Source: Moritella yayanosii
GTDB lineage: Bacteria > Pseudomonadota > Gammaproteobacteria > Enterobacterales > Moritellaceae
DNA length: 64,000 bases
Assembly (NCBI RefSeq): GCF_900465055.1
Contig: NZ_LS483250.1
Coordinates: forward strand, 2,294,001 to 2,358,000
Direction of reading: 5' to 3'
Shown: positions 47,375 through 58,080 of the stretch, in pieces
How the letters are laid out: the number at the start of each line of letters is the position of its first letter
Position numbering within the stretch: the stretch's first letter is position 1
Notes under the pieces: model-generated
Database searches by the model: none
Seen by the model: only the letters and a program-made list of their open reading frames with translations
Told to the model about the DNA's origin: nothing
Translations under genes and position numbers: made by a program

Positions 47375-47404
47375 ACTACTTCTAGGATAGAGCTTAGAAG
47401 TAGT
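47375..47404 (+). promoter_or_regulatory. 5'-leader hairpin before SRPBCC gene
   Basis: Perfect 10-bp arms ACTACTTCTA / TAGAAGTAGT with a 10-nt loop end 29 nt before the ATG, just upstream of GAAGGAAA. A TTGACA word lies about 47332. It may be part of the mRNA leader or an operator. Confidence 0.45.
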
Positions 47405-47433
47405 CACTATTATGAATAGAAGGAAAATTTGAA

Positions 47434-47916
47434 ATGGCTTTCGACGTAAAAATACAACAAAATAAAAAATTTACTGTACCTGCAGATATCAATACTGTTT
47501 ATAATCTTTTAGCTGATGTTCCAGCTTCTACTCGTCATTTTCCAGATCTAATCAACTTGATCAAAGAATCAGCGAATACTTACCGCTGGGAAATGAAAAA
47601 AATTGGCCTAGGTCCGATTCAACTTCAAACCATTTATGCCTGCGAATATACCTGTGATGCTGCAAATAAATCGATTATTTGGGAACCGCGTGACACGGCA
47701 GATAATAGTGCAAAAGTATCAGGAAAATGGATCCTGACTGAAACCAGTACTGGTTGTGATATTAATTTATTAACCGATGCTGTGATTACAATTCCACTAC
47801 CAAGTCTGGCTGGTATCGGTTTAAAACCTGTTGTTAAAGTTGAATTTGAAACGTTAACAAATACTTATATCAAAAATCTTGCTAAGACATTATCGAAAGT
47901 AGCAGCGACAGCTTAA
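47434..47916 (+). CDS. SRPBCC-family (START-like) protein
   Basis: 160 residues. The helix-grip fold pattern is visible: KKFTVPADINTVYNLLADVPASTRHFPDLINL, YRWEMKKIGLGPIQLQTIY, KWILTETSTGCDINLLTDAVI and a long C-terminal helix. Such proteins bind hydrophobic ligands. There is no catalytic motif and no context clue. It has its own terminator. Confidence 0.75.
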   Translation: MAFDVKIQQNKKFTVPADINTVYNLLADVPASTRHFPDLINLIKESANTYRWEMKKIGLGPIQLQTIYACEYTCDAANKSIIWEPRDTADNSAKVSGKWILTETSTGCDINLLTDAVITIPLPSLAGIGLKPVVKVEFETLTNTYIKNLAKTLSKVAATA

Positions 47917-47945
47917 GTCGAGCGACGATATGACAACACAATAAC

Positions 47946-47987
47946 AATGAACCTGAATAGGGACACTAACTCAGGTTCATTATTTTA
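47946..47987 (+). terminator. Terminator of SRPBCC gene
   Basis: The stem AATGAACCTGA / TCAGGTTCATT is followed by ATTTT, 30 nt after the stop. Confidence 0.75.
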
Positions 47988-48351
47988 CCGTAATTAATGT
48001 CCTATTATTGTCGACATTGCCGTCGAAAAATCAAACTATTATTGAGTTCAATCAGAATTACACTTCTTTTCAAATTATTTCTCGCTACAGAATGAAAAAC
48101 AAACAATTAACAGCCCATCCAAGCAAATACAACATAAAACTGCAATATACAGCACAATCTAAAAATATTAGCGTTTAATACCATTAACAAGCATATAAAT
48201 AACATGTTTGACTATAAATTATAAAAACATAAGTATTAACTAAATAAATAACGACTGATTTAGAGTTATCCTCTAATTAAAGTCCTTATATCGGTGTTAT
48301 TAGTATGTTATTAGTATGTATATAACGATATACACAACCCTGGATGGGAAA
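47988..48351. other. AT-rich 364-bp spacer before NSS transporter
   Basis: It contains no supported gene. A short direct repeat (TTAGTATGT twice near 48300-48318) and the GGATGGGAAA ribosome site of the next gene are all I can name. Confidence 0.4.
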
Positions 48352-49737
48352 ATGACAACAAGCACAACAATTGACAATCGCTGGTCTAGCGAATTTAAAT
48401 ATGTACTTGCAGCAGCGGGCGCCGCGGTAGGTTTAGGTAACCTTTGGAAGTTCCCTTATATTATGGGCGAAAATGGTGGTGGTGCATTCGTACTTGTCTA
48501 CCTATTTTGTATTCTATTAATTGGTATCCCTGTGATGATGGCAGAGGTCATGATTGGTAAACGAGCTCGTACGTCACCAGCAAATGCGTCAGCAACCATC
48601 GCCAAGGAATCAGGCGGTTCAAGCATTTGGTCTCTACTTGGTGCCTCTGGTGTTATCGCAGGTTCACTTATCCTCAGCTTTTATATTGTTATTGCAGGTT
48701 GGGCAGCCGCTTATATCTTCTTTGGTATCAATGGCGATTTCCTCGCAACAGCAGGTTCTGAAGTATCTCATAAAGATGAAATTGGTGCACTTTTCACTGG
48801 TTTAATCACAGACACAACACAGTTGATTCTATGGTCTTCAATCACTATCGTAGCCGCCATGTTAGTATTAATTCGTGGTGTTAATGCTGGTCTCGAAAAA
48901 GCTGTTACTTACCTAATGCCATCATTGCTGGTCTTATTGCTGATTATCATGGTTTACGCCGCTACAACAGGTAACTTTGGTGAAGCAGCACAATTCATGT
49001 TCTATCCCGATTTCTCTAAACTATCTATTGATGGTGTATTAATAGCCCTAGGTCATGCATTCTTCACGCTAAGTTTATCATCAGGCATCATGATGGTTTA
49101 CGGTGCATATATGCCTGAAGGTACGTCAATCGCGAAAACGTCTATCTGGATCGCAGTAATGGATACAGCGGTAGCACTTATCGCAGGTATGGCTATCTTC
49201 CCTATCGTGTTTGCTAACGGTATGGAGCCATCTGCTGGCCCAGGTCTACTATTCGTGTCATTACCTATCGCGTTTGGTCAAATGCCATTAGGTAGTTTGT
49301 TTGGTACACTATTCTTCATCATGGTGACATTTGCTGCATTCACATCAGTGATCGCACTTCTTGAATCACCAGTAGCCTATTTGAACGAACGTCTTGGCTT
49401 AAGCCGTACTAAAGCTACAATCGCAGCGGGCTGCACTATTTGGGCTCTATCACTGCTAACAGTATTCTCTCTCAGTGGTGCACCTTGGGCTCAAGATGTT
49501 GTTATGGGTCTGAACTTCTTTGATGCATTAGATAAACTAACAGCAAACATCATGCTACCACTTGCAGGTCTATTTACTGCACTACTCGTAGGTTGGGTTG
49601 TTAATGAGAAAATCACTCGTGAAGAGTTTGGTTTATCAGAAGGTGCTTATAAAGCGGTTATGTTCTGTCTACGCTACATATCACCAGTAGCAATTGCAAT
49701 CGTATTTTTGCAAGCAGTAGGTCTAATTAGTCTTTAA
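48352..49737 (+). CDS. Sodium-dependent neurotransmitter-symporter family transporter
   Basis: About 461 residues from MTTSTTIDNRWSSEFKYVLAAA (ATG at 48352, with GGATGGG upstream; the frame opens 12 codons earlier). About 12 membrane segments carry the NSS signature AAGAAVGLGNLWKFPYIMGENGGGAF and the unwound-helix region LSLSSGIMMVYGAYMP. It is a LeuT/SNF-like Na+-coupled amino-acid transporter; substrate not determined. It has its own terminator. Confidence 0.92.
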   Translation: MTTSTTIDNRWSSEFKYVLAAAGAAVGLGNLWKFPYIMGENGGGAFVLVYLFCILLIGIPVMMAEVMIGKRARTSPANASATIAKESGGSSIWSLLGASGVIAGSLILSFYIVIAGWAAAYIFFGINGDFLATAGSEVSHKDEIGALFTGLITDTTQLILWSSITIVAAMLVLIRGVNAGLEKAVTYLMPSLLVLLLIIMVYAATTGNFGEAAQFMFYPDFSKLSIDGVLIALGHAFFTLSLSSGIMMVYGAYMPEGTSIAKTSIWIAVMDTAVALIAGMAIFPIVFANGMEPSAGPGLLFVSLPIAFGQMPLGSLFGTLFFIMVTFAAFTSVIALLESPVAYLNERLGLSRTKATIAAGCTIWALSLLTVFSLSGAPWAQDVVMGLNFFDALDKLTANIMLPLAGLFTALLVGWVVNEKITREEFGLSEGAYKAVMFCLRYISPVAIAIVFLQAVGLISL

Positions 49738-49755
49738 TTAACAAAAACTAATACT

Positions 49756-49784
49756 AAAAAAGGCTTCTTCACGAAGCCTTTTTT
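49756..49784 (+). terminator. Terminator of NSS transporter gene
   Basis: The stem AAAGGCTTC / GAAGCCTTT with A/T runs on both sides. It may also end the convergent gene at 49809. Confidence 0.9.
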
Positions 49785-49808
49785 ATATCTTGGATTATAC
49801 CCATCAAT

Positions 49809-50999
49809 CTAACCAAAGATAGCTCTCAGTAACTGCACCACTTCTGTTGCACTTTTACCTTTTTCAACTTCGGCTATCATTGAAGCACGTTTACTTTGTA
49901 AATAAGCAGGTAAGTCAGGTTCCGCCAATAGACGGTCTACCACTTCAATTGCACTTTCTTTAGTTCGCTTTTTACGTACTACACCTGTTGTACGGGTACG
50001 ACCGCCCGTTAAATTACGAACAACCACAGGTATATTCTTCAATTTTAAATAATTTGATTTCTCCGCGAAGTCTTTATCTACAAAAAAGAACAAATCGAAT
50101 AACACAACACGGTTATTCCATAGCTCAAGTTCAGTAACATCTTCCGGTTGTGCCGATTTAAACCAAGGCTGACGATGCAGCGCTTCAATAATATCAACCC
50201 AATAACGAGAAAAGTCGGTCGGCTTTAATTTCACTAAACCTAAGCCTTGGCACAGAGCGTCAACTTTAGATGCAGTCAGTACCATGAATACATCCGGTCG
50301 ACGCATTGCTAATAAACGTGTGGCAGCAAACAAGCCTGCCTTCGCTTTATCTAATGTCGCGAAAGCGGCAGTATAACGTGTTACAAACTTTTTATAGTCA
50401 GCTTCACTTACCTCACCCTCTAGAGGGATCGCAGATAGCGCATCATCAAGTAAAGACGGGGTATGTTGTAATAACTCATGCAACGCTTTAGCACCTCGGG
50501 TACTACCGAATAGTTCAACATCAAAATCAAACTTTGCAGGTTCATGCGCTGATAAGTGTTTACCTGCAAAAGCCAGACGTTCAAGATCAGACATATCAGC
50601 TAACATGCTGATACGTATAGAACTGATGTAATTGAGCAGACGAAGACGCTCAGCTAATGCTTGGCGATCAGCTTGCTCAAGGAAAAAGTTCTTCAGAAAT
50701 GGCCAAGGTGTAATACGAGACGTTTTAACTTGCCGACAAGTGATCGATTTTTCTAATAATTGCAATAACTTTTGTAACGGTTTTTCATGCTTTGCATCAA
50801 GCAAATCCATATTTATACCGTAACGTACATAATTGTATAATTCATTACACCAACCAAGAAAATCTTCAGGTCGGTTCGTCACTTTAACAGCCATTAAGTT
50901 CAAGCTGATTTCAGTAACATAATCTACGATTTGATCATACTGTGCAGTTTCAACATCAGAGAGTCGCATGTCTTGCGGAGAAGTAATAAATTTTATCAT
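49809..50999 (-). CDS. Large hypothetical cytosolic protein
   Basis: 396 residues, no family recognised. It is mostly helical, with no signal peptide or membrane segment. It is Leu/Lys/Asp-rich, with an N-terminal part MIKFITSPQDMRLSDVETAQYDQIVDYV, a basic patch TGGRTRTTGVVRKKRTKES at about 330-350, and a helical C-terminus (VEKGKSATEVVQLLRAIFG). The length and unbroken frame argue for a real gene. It is monocistronic, with no partner gene to suggest a role. Confidence 0.7.
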   Translation of the reverse strand: MIKFITSPQDMRLSDVETAQYDQIVDYVTEISLNLMAVKVTNRPEDFLGWCNELYNYVRYGINMDLLDAKHEKPLQKLLQLLEKSITCRQVKTSRITPWPFLKNFFLEQADRQALAERLRLLNYISSIRISMLADMSDLERLAFAGKHLSAHEPAKFDFDVELFGSTRGAKALHELLQHTPSLLDDALSAIPLEGEVSEADYKKFVTRYTAAFATLDKAKAGLFAATRLLAMRRPDVFMVLTASKVDALCQGLGLVKLKPTDFSRYWVDIIEALHRQPWFKSAQPEDVTELELWNNRVVLFDLFFFVDKDFAEKSNYLKLKNIPVVVRNLTGGRTRTTGVVRKKRTKESAIEVVDRLLAEPDLPAYLQSKRASMIAEVEKGKSATEVVQLLRAIFG

Positions 51000-51223
51000 T
51001 AAAGCGTCATTCCAGTCTAAATACTAAATACAATTGCAGAATTAATAAGTATAGGCTTAAGGATAATTTTTTAAACCTATACTTAGTTAAATTTAAAAAT
51101 GAATAGTTTGATTAAGTTCACAAAGTTAAAAATGGCTAATTTATATTCATTCCACAATTCAATACAGAAAACTGCTTGAATAATGGTATTATCCAGCGCT
51201 ATCCCAATAACTAAATTTACCTA

Positions 51224-51853
51224 ATGTCAGCCATTGATTTACAACTTTTAGCGCTTTTTATCCCTACCTTTTTTTTCGTTTCGATTACACCAGGCATGTG
51301 TATGACATTGTCGATGACATTAGGCATGACGATTGGCGTAAAGCGCAGTCTTCACATGATGTGGGGTGAATTATTAGGTGTGGGCTTGGTTGCAATTTTT
51401 GCCGTCATTGGCGTGGCAACGATCATGTTGAAATATCCAAGCGTATTTTCAGCCCTTAAATACCTCGGTGGCAGCTATCTTATCTATCTTGGTATCCAGA
51501 TGTGGCGTTCAAAAGGTAAACTGATCATCTCTAATAGCCCAAGTTCAGAAAGTACGATGAAGCCAATTCAATTAGCTAGCCAAGGTTTTGTGACAGCCAT
51601 TGCGAATCCAAAAGGTTGGGTATTTATGATCTCGCTATTACCGCCTTTTATTAATCCCACACAAGCATTAACACCACAGTTATCAGTGCTCGTGGCTATT
51701 ATTCTTATTACCGAATTCAGCTGTTTATTAATGTATGCCAGTGGTGGACAAACATTACGTCTATTTTTACAAAAAAGTAATAATGTGCGGTTATTGAATA
51801 AAATTGCCGGCTCACTGATGTTCTTTGTCGGGATCTGGTTAGCAACGGGATGA
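51224..51853 (+). CDS. LysE/RhtB-family amino-acid exporter
   Basis: 209 residues with six predicted membrane segments. The family start region FVSITPGMCMTLSMTLGMTIGVKRS (PG..M.......G.R.G) is present, as is the mid-segment LKYLGGSYLIYLGIQMWRS and GFVTAIANPKGWVFMISLLP. It exports amino acids or derivatives such as homoserine lactones; substrate unknown. It is monocistronic. Confidence 0.9.
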   Translation: MSAIDLQLLALFIPTFFFVSITPGMCMTLSMTLGMTIGVKRSLHMMWGELLGVGLVAIFAVIGVATIMLKYPSVFSALKYLGGSYLIYLGIQMWRSKGKLIISNSPSSESTMKPIQLASQGFVTAIANPKGWVFMISLLPPFINPTQALTPQLSVLVAIILITEFSCLLMYASGGQTLRLFLQKSNNVRLLNKIAGSLMFFVGIWLATG

Positions 51854-51982
51854 AGTTCGTGCTAATACGTAAAACTTAGCACCATTTACCAATATAAATG
51901 CACTTTAACTAAAAATAAGTTTCATTCAGGTATAAATAATTGGCATAATAAATCATCTCATTATTTATACGTTGCGAAGAAA

Positions 51983-53416
51983 ATGACCAATAACCTAGCT
52001 TCCACTCTAAAATTCAAACGCATTGCTATTATCGGCGGTGGTATAGCAGGTAGCACGATCGCGCTGCGTTTAGCTGGGTTAGACATTAATGTCACCTTAT
52101 TTGAAGAAGGTGTTAGCTTAGTTAATGGTCCGCCAGTTTGTCATTTACATGCTGGCGGTAATCTTTACCCAGACATTTCTGATGAACAATGTCTTACGCT
52201 ATTAGAACAATCAATCGCCACAATGAGGGTCTACCCGCATTGCATTAATAAGCGCCCGACCGTGATAGCGATCCCTCAACGCGATGCGAGTAACATAGAA
52301 AAATTATTACCACGACTTGAATTACTCACTCAACGTTACAAAGCGTTAATTCAAGCTGATGCCAATAATAAAGTACTCGGTGAGCCTGATGATTATTATC
52401 AGATGTTTACCCGCAATGAGCTCGATCGATTAAAAAATACTTCACAGCCGTCTGAGATAACGCAATTCTCTGATTGGATGATCCCGCTTGCTAAGACACT
52501 TGATTTCGACACTGTTAAATTCCCATTATTGATGGTTCAAGAATACGGCTTAAGTTTATTCCGTATCGCCGCAAGCACAGAGCTTAGCCTGAGCGCCTCA
52601 ACATCTTGCAACTTGCTGGTTAACAATAAAGTGACTAATGTCGCTTACACCGCGGATAAGACTTGGTTAATCACACATACAGAAAACGGTAGCCAAACAA
52701 CAACCGAAGTTGATTATTTAATTAATGCCTGTGGTTATAGAACGGGCATTATTGATGATATGGCGGATACACCAAAAGAACGTATGGTTGAATTTAAGGC
52801 CGCTTATATTACCCATTGGCAACAAAGTGAGCGTTGGCCAGAAGTTGTCTTTCACGGTGAGCGCGGGACACCTGAAGGTATGGCACAATTAACACCTTAC
52901 CCTAATGGTTATTTTCAATTACACGGAATGACAGAAGAGATCACATTATTTAAAAATGGGTTAGCTAAGAGTACCGATGACAGCGCGCAACCTAAATTAG
53001 ATAACAGTTTTATCAACAAACTTGTGCGAGGTTGGGATACAGAAGAGTCTGATAGTCGAACGCAAAAAGCGATTCAGCATATAAGCCATTTTATTCCGAG
53101 CTTTAACAACGCAACTATTGCAGGAAGACCATTATTTGGTGCGCAGCAAATCCCAGGTAATGATGTATCTCTGCGCGCGTATGACGTCTCATTTGAGGGA
53201 CAACAATATGCACGAGCAGAAATCGTTAAAGCATCGTCAGCACTTACCGTAGCAGATCAAATTATTCATAAACTATTTGATTACTCACATGAGCAACTCA
53301 CTGAGTGCTGGAATGTCAATGCCAGCTTTACCGCGTTATCTGAAAGTGATATTGATAGACTCGCTTGTGAGATTGCAAATGATAGAAACTACCCGGTTGC
53401 ACTCGCTAAAATCTGA
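51983..53416 (+). CDS. FAD-dependent oxidoreductase
   Basis: 477 residues. The N-terminal dinucleotide-binding motif is IAIIGGGIAGSTIALRLAGLDINVTLFEEG, and the later segment TEVDYLINACGYRTGIIDD resembles DAO/GlcD-type FAD enzymes. A C-terminal segment IAGRPLFGAQQIPGNDVSLRAYDVSFEG is conserved-looking but unassigned. Substrate unknown. It is convergent with the siderophore-uptake operon; no direct link to it is shown. Confidence 0.8.
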   Translation: MTNNLASTLKFKRIAIIGGGIAGSTIALRLAGLDINVTLFEEGVSLVNGPPVCHLHAGGNLYPDISDEQCLTLLEQSIATMRVYPHCINKRPTVIAIPQRDASNIEKLLPRLELLTQRYKALIQADANNKVLGEPDDYYQMFTRNELDRLKNTSQPSEITQFSDWMIPLAKTLDFDTVKFPLLMVQEYGLSLFRIAASTELSLSASTSCNLLVNNKVTNVAYTADKTWLITHTENGSQTTTEVDYLINACGYRTGIIDDMADTPKERMVEFKAAYITHWQQSERWPEVVFHGERGTPEGMAQLTPYPNGYFQLHGMTEEITLFKNGLAKSTDDSAQPKLDNSFINKLVRGWDTEESDSRTQKAIQHISHFIPSFNNATIAGRPLFGAQQIPGNDVSLRAYDVSFEGQQYARAEIVKASSALTVADQIIHKLFDYSHEQLTECWNVNASFTALSESDIDRLACEIANDRNYPVALAKI

Positions 53417-53499
53417 TAATTAGTAAGCGCCAAAGGTTTATTTAAAGGTAGTAAACATTACCCGCAACCTATTAGAGCTGCGGAAACTCAGAAATTTAA

Positions 53500-55770
53500 T
53501 TACCAAGCATAGCTAAGGCTCGCAATCACATTTCTGCGATTACCATAGTAACAATTACCAGAACCACAAGTTGACACATACTCTTTATCCATGAGGTTTT
53601 TAGCTGCAACTTGGATTTTCATATTGTCAATGGTGTAACTCACCGTGGCATCCATTAATGCAAAATCAGGTACTTTTGTCGCTTCAATATTATCAGCATA
53701 AGTCTCGCCAACATAACGACCACCAACACCAATAGCTAAACCTTCTAGACTGTTACCAAAGAAACGATAATTAGCCCAGACTGAACCGAGTGTATTTGCA
53801 ACTTGAGCAGGTCGATTGCCGACGTTAGCAAGATTGATATCTTTGATTATTTCAGTATCCATGAAGGTGGCGTTGGCAACTAAACTCAGACTTGAGGTGA
53901 TGTTTGCAACCGCTTCAAATTCTATACCTGTATTTTCAACTTCACCAATCTGGAACAATTCTTTCGCCGCATTTCTAGCTGCCATATTCTCTTTGGTAAT
54001 TTGGAATACCGCCGCATTAAATGAGCCATCGAATGATGCTGGTAAATATTTCAGACCGACTTCGAACTGCTCCCCACGTTCAGGCTTTGCCGCCTTATCG
54101 TTTTTATCCAACTGAAGAATCGGTTGGAAATATTGTGCATAACTGAAGTAAGGTGTTAAACCATTATCAAATATATAAGCGACACCCGCACTGCTCGTCC
54201 ACTCTTGGTTACTAACCTCTTGTTTAGTATTTTTTGTTTCGTTGTTGATTGTCGATTTGGTATCATCAAAACGAACCCCAAGCGTGACAGCTAAGGCGTC
54301 ATTAAAAATCATTTGATCTTGTAAATATCCACCCAGTTGATGCCTTTCGCTTGTTGTCGTGTCACGATCTGCATCTGTTACTGGTTGAAAAGTCGCCTCG
54401 TCTAATAAAACAACATTGTCTGTATAGCTCGGATTGTACGGATTGAATAGTGGATTATAAGTGTCAATATATATATTAGGAAATGGAGTAGGAATCTGAA
54501 TAGGCGTATTCCCATCAGCGATGAGAACATTACCACCAAAGCTTTGTCCTTTTATATCAAGCCAGCGATAATCAATACCAGATAATAATGTGTGTTCTAA
54601 TTTACCTGTATTAAATTTGTAAATTAAGCGATTATCTGCAGAAAAACTTTTAGATTTACCTTCTTCACTTGATAAACCTCGCACTATATTAGCTTCGGTG
54701 GGGTCAGGTAAACCTAAGTCATGTGCATAACCAAGCGAATACATCTGTTTTAAATCAATGTCTAATTGGCTATAACGTACAGACTGAGCAAACTGAACTG
54801 ATTCATTAAACTTATGGCTAAATTCATAGCCCAATGCAACTTGAGTACGCTCAAACTTTTCATAACCCGGGTTACCAATAGCAACATCATCACTAATAAA
54901 GCCATTCTCGTTTTCAGTTAATGACCCTTCCATCGGTAAAAACTGCAAGTAAGGGTCTGAATCGTCTTTTTGATAACTCGCAAGTACGGTTAGATTAGTA
55001 TTGTCACTAAAGTTGATACTCACTGATGGTGCAATATAGATACGCTCGGCTTCAATATTATCAACATCAGTGCCATTTTCACGCCCTAAAGCCACTAAAC
55101 GCCAAGCGATATCGTCAGTAATCTCACCACCCAGATCCAGACTTAATTGCTGGCGATCATTAGTGCCATAGTCCACCGATACGAAGCCAAAACTACCACC
55201 ATGTTGAGGTCGTTTACTGATCACATTAATCACACCGCCAGGAGGATTTTGTCCGTATAGTACCGATGCCGGCCCACGTAATATTTCGACACGCTCTAAG
55301 CCGAATGTGTCAGCCTGATAAGTGTAAAAACCAGCCGAGTCGAGTCTCGTACCATCTTGATACAAGCCATTATTGGCCTGATTAAAACCGCGAATAACAA
55401 ACCAATCTTGCTTGTTATCTTCACCATAAAAATTGGCCTGAATACTCGGAGTATATTGCAACGCATCAGCTACACTCACTGAAGCCCTATCATCCATCTG
55501 CTCCCTTGTCACAACCGATACGGCTCTTGGCGTTTTACTTATTGGCATATCCGTTTTGGTTGCTGTCATGCTATTTTCACCAACATAACCAAAATCGGGG
55601 CCAATTGGATTACTAAATTCTGCAGTAATAACTATTTCTTGTTCCGAATTTTCATTCGTACTTGCTGATACAGAATTGACCATTAATCCCATCATTACCG
55701 CTGCTGCCAAAGACTTCTTAATAAATCTCTGGCTAACAAATGAATCCTTTCTCTGGTTTTTCAACAACAT
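53500..55770 (-). CDS. TonB-dependent siderophore receptor (hydroxamate type)
   Basis: About 756 residues from MLLKNQRKDSFVSQRF (ATG at 55770, GGAG upstream). A signal peptide (SLAAAVMMGLMVNSVSAS) is followed by a plug domain (KTPRAVSVVTREQMDDRASVSVADALQYTPSIQ, RGFNQANNGLYQDGTRL, VEILRGPASVLYGQNPPGGVINVISKRP) and a 22-strand barrel ending in NVIASLSYAW, with the terminal aromatic residue. It is a FhuA/FoxA/FpvA-like ferric siderophore receptor. It is the last gene of the fhuCDB operon, which points to a ferric-hydroxamate ligand. Confidence 0.92.
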   Translation of the reverse strand: MLLKNQRKDSFVSQRFIKKSLAAAVMMGLMVNSVSASTNENSEQEIVITAEFSNPIGPDFGYVGENSMTATKTDMPISKTPRAVSVVTREQMDDRASVSVADALQYTPSIQANFYGEDNKQDWFVIRGFNQANNGLYQDGTRLDSAGFYTYQADTFGLERVEILRGPASVLYGQNPPGGVINVISKRPQHGGSFGFVSVDYGTNDRQQLSLDLGGEITDDIAWRLVALGRENGTDVDNIEAERIYIAPSVSINFSDNTNLTVLASYQKDDSDPYLQFLPMEGSLTENENGFISDDVAIGNPGYEKFERTQVALGYEFSHKFNESVQFAQSVRYSQLDIDLKQMYSLGYAHDLGLPDPTEANIVRGLSSEEGKSKSFSADNRLIYKFNTGKLEHTLLSGIDYRWLDIKGQSFGGNVLIADGNTPIQIPTPFPNIYIDTYNPLFNPYNPSYTDNVVLLDEATFQPVTDADRDTTTSERHQLGGYLQDQMIFNDALAVTLGVRFDDTKSTINNETKNTKQEVSNQEWTSSAGVAYIFDNGLTPYFSYAQYFQPILQLDKNDKAAKPERGEQFEVGLKYLPASFDGSFNAAVFQITKENMAARNAAKELFQIGEVENTGIEFEAVANITSSLSLVANATFMDTEIIKDINLANVGNRPAQVANTLGSVWANYRFFGNSLEGLAIGVGGRYVGETYADNIEATKVPDFALMDATVSYTIDNMKIQVAAKNLMDKEYVSTCGSGNCYYGNRRNVIASLSYAW

Positions 55771-55819
55771 AAATACTCCAATACATATGGTTATAATAAT
55801 TAACAAAAACGAAATATCT

Positions 55820-56068
55820 CTAATTTATTAGCTGTTCAACAATTTGCTGAGCACGGTCCAACTCTCGATCATCTAATTCAATTAATTGACCGTTATCCAT
55901 TTTGATTACTCGGTCTGCAATATTGAAATAACGATCATCATGTGTAATTGCAATAATTGTCTTACCGCGCTGTTTTAATAACGGTAAGATAGTTTGATAG
56001 AAGAAATGTCTAAAACGAGGGTCTTGATCCGCCATAACTAAATGATAATCACCTTTATTTCTATTCAA
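55820..56068 (-). pseudogene. C-terminal remnant of a siderophore/cyclic-peptide ABC exporter
   Basis: About 70 residues, [49 protein letters not shown], match the end of the ATPase domain of PvdE/SyrD-like cyclic-peptide exporters. It starts just after the Walker B region (DEWAADQDP in PvdE) and includes the H-loop histidine (THDDRYF). The membrane domain, Walker A and signature motif are absent. The first ~11 codons are unrelated. It lies inside the fhu operon between fhuB and the receptor, as a relic of a former siderophore-export gene. Confidence 0.8.
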
Positions 56069-56102
56069 GATGAAGCATAATTAAAGTACTAAATGCACGT
56101 TT

Positions 56103-58079
56103 TTATAAACGTCGCAGTCCCCACATAAGGTATAACCCGCCTATGATAGAAGCCATTAGACCTGCAGGTATCTCTTGTGGATAGAGTAATTGGCGGCCAA
56201 GCCAGTCCGCTAACAACATTAAGATCATACCAAACATACCAGCACTCAGAATATGCGCGCGGGCATTGTTAAAACCAAACAAGCGAGCAATATGTGGCGC
56301 CATTAAACCGACAAAACTTAATGGACCAACAACCAAGGTGGCAATCACAGTCAGCACTGCAACCAGCGTTAATAATATCAGTCGAGCACGATTAACATTG
56401 ATACCTAAAGCTGCAGACTGCTCAGCACCAAGTGGTAAAACATCGAGCCATCGACTACAACTCAGCGCAGCAATAGTCAGTACGACAGCACAAACAACAA
56501 TCATGACTAACGAATCCGCATCGACGTAATATGTTGATCCAGATAGCCAAGCAAGTACCTGATAACTACGAGGGTCACCTCCAGCCAAAATAAAACTTTG
56601 AACGCCATCCATTAATGCAGTTATCGCCACACCTGTAAGTAATAAACGTTCAGGCTGAAAGCCACTACGACGGTTAAGTAAAACGAGCAATCCTAAGGTC
56701 AACATAGCACCAACCAGACCGCCAAAATAAAGTCCCAGTTTAGTTGCGCCAAATCCAGAAAAAATAGCAATAATAAGGCCGAGAGCAGCACCAGAACTAA
56801 TACCCATAATTTCAGGACTTGCCATCGGGTTACCACTTAAACGCTGAATTACAGTCCCAGCTACTGCAAGCATGAGTCCACCGGTAGCGGCACCAATCAG
56901 TCTTGGTATTCTCCATTCTAATAAGTCCCAATTATGCGTATCCGTTAACCAGGTCCAGCCGTCAATTTGCTGTCCAAATAAACTAAAAACAAGCAACAAA
57001 ACCAATGATAAGAAAAGTAATCCCAACATATGCTTCGCTGACAAATAACTTACGCTGGTACCATTTTTTGATAATAACGTTTGTGTTTGCGATTGAGATT
57101 TGAATTGTAATCGAGGTAAAAGCCATAATAATAAGGGGGCACCTAAGATAGCTGTTGCGGCACCCGTAGGGATCAGCATAGGCAGAATCCCAGGTAATTG
57201 TTGCAATAGCAGATCCGTGACGCTTAATAATAATGCCCCCAGTATTGCAGACCATATAATACGATGAGCGAAGCTTCTCACCCCTAACAAACGCACGAAT
57301 GCAGGGGCCGCAAGACCAATAAAACCGATAACACCAACGGTACTCACAACCCAAGCTGTTAATAAAACGGCGAGCGTTAAAGTGATTATTCTTAATCTAG
57401 CTAATGACATCCCCAAACTACGTGCACTTTCATCTGATAGCTCAAGTAAACTGAGTGGTCGCACAAAACAAAATGCAATAATAGTGGCCGCGAATAATCG
57501 GGGAGCTAAAAAAATCGCATCATCCCAACTACTTTGAACAAGTGAACCGGCCCCCCAGATCATCAAACCTTTAAGCTCTTCTTGATTCATTAATAACAAT
57601 ACGGTAGCGAAAGAGCCACAATATAGATTAACGACTAAACCAGAAACGATCACGATTGATGGCGATAATGCCCTACGCCAAGCCAGCGCAAATACCACAA
57701 GCATAGTAAATAGCCCGCCCAACGTAGCAACAGCGGACGGTGACCACAATAATAATTGCGGTGCAAATAATGTGGCGAGTAATAAAGCCAAATTCGCACC
57801 ACTTGCCACTCCTAATGTTGCAGGAGAAGCTAAAGGATTACGTAAAACCTGCTGCATGAGAACACCAGCAACGGCTAAACCTGCTCCCGCTAATAATGTC
57901 GTAACAAGACGTGGCCACCAACTAAAATGCAGCAGTACACTTTGCACCGAATTAGGATTGAAGTGCCACAGGCTTTCAATGCTCTCACGCCAAGGGCCAA
58001 TATTCATTAACTGCCAAGCCGATAGGAATATAACAAAACCGAGTAAGCCAGTTGTTAATCTAATAGGCGTTACAGTCAT
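56103..58079 (-). CDS. fhuB: Fe3+-hydroxamate ABC transporter permease FhuB
   Basis: About 658 residues from [16 protein letters not shown] (ATG at 58079, GGAG upstream). It is a fused double permease: two BtuC/FecCD-type halves of about 10 membrane segments each, each with the coupling motif ([63 protein letters not shown]). It moves ferric hydroxamates through the inner membrane with FhuC and FhuD. The start follows the fhuD stop by one base, so they are translationally coupled. Confidence 0.94.
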   Translation of the reverse strand: MTVTPIRLTTGLLGFVIFLSAWQLMNIGPWRESIESLWHFNPNSVQSVLLHFSWWPRLVTTLLAGAGLAVAGVLMQQVLRNPLASPATLGVASGANLALLLATLFAPQLLLWSPSAVATLGGLFTMLVVFALAWRRALSPSIVIVSGLVVNLYCGSFATVLLLMNQEELKGLMIWGAGSLVQSSWDDAIFLAPRLFAATIIAFCFVRPLSLLELSDESARSLGMSLARLRIITLTLAVLLTAWVVSTVGVIGFIGLAAPAFVRLLGVRSFAHRIIWSAILGALLLSVTDLLLQQLPGILPMLIPTGAATAILGAPLLLWLLPRLQFKSQSQTQTLLSKNGTSVSYLSAKHMLGLLFLSLVLLLVFSLFGQQIDGWTWLTDTHNWDLLEWRIPRLIGAATGGLMLAVAGTVIQRLSGNPMASPEIMGISSGAALGLIIAIFSGFGATKLGLYFGGLVGAMLTLGLLVLLNRRSGFQPERLLLTGVAITALMDGVQSFILAGGDPRSYQVLAWLSGSTYYVDADSLVMIVVCAVVLTIAALSCSRWLDVLPLGAEQSAALGINVNRARLILLTLVAVLTVIATLVVGPLSFVGLMAPHIARLFGFNNARAHILSAGMFGMILMLLADWLGRQLLYPQEIPAGLMASIIGGLYLMWGLRRL

Positions 58080-58080
58080 C

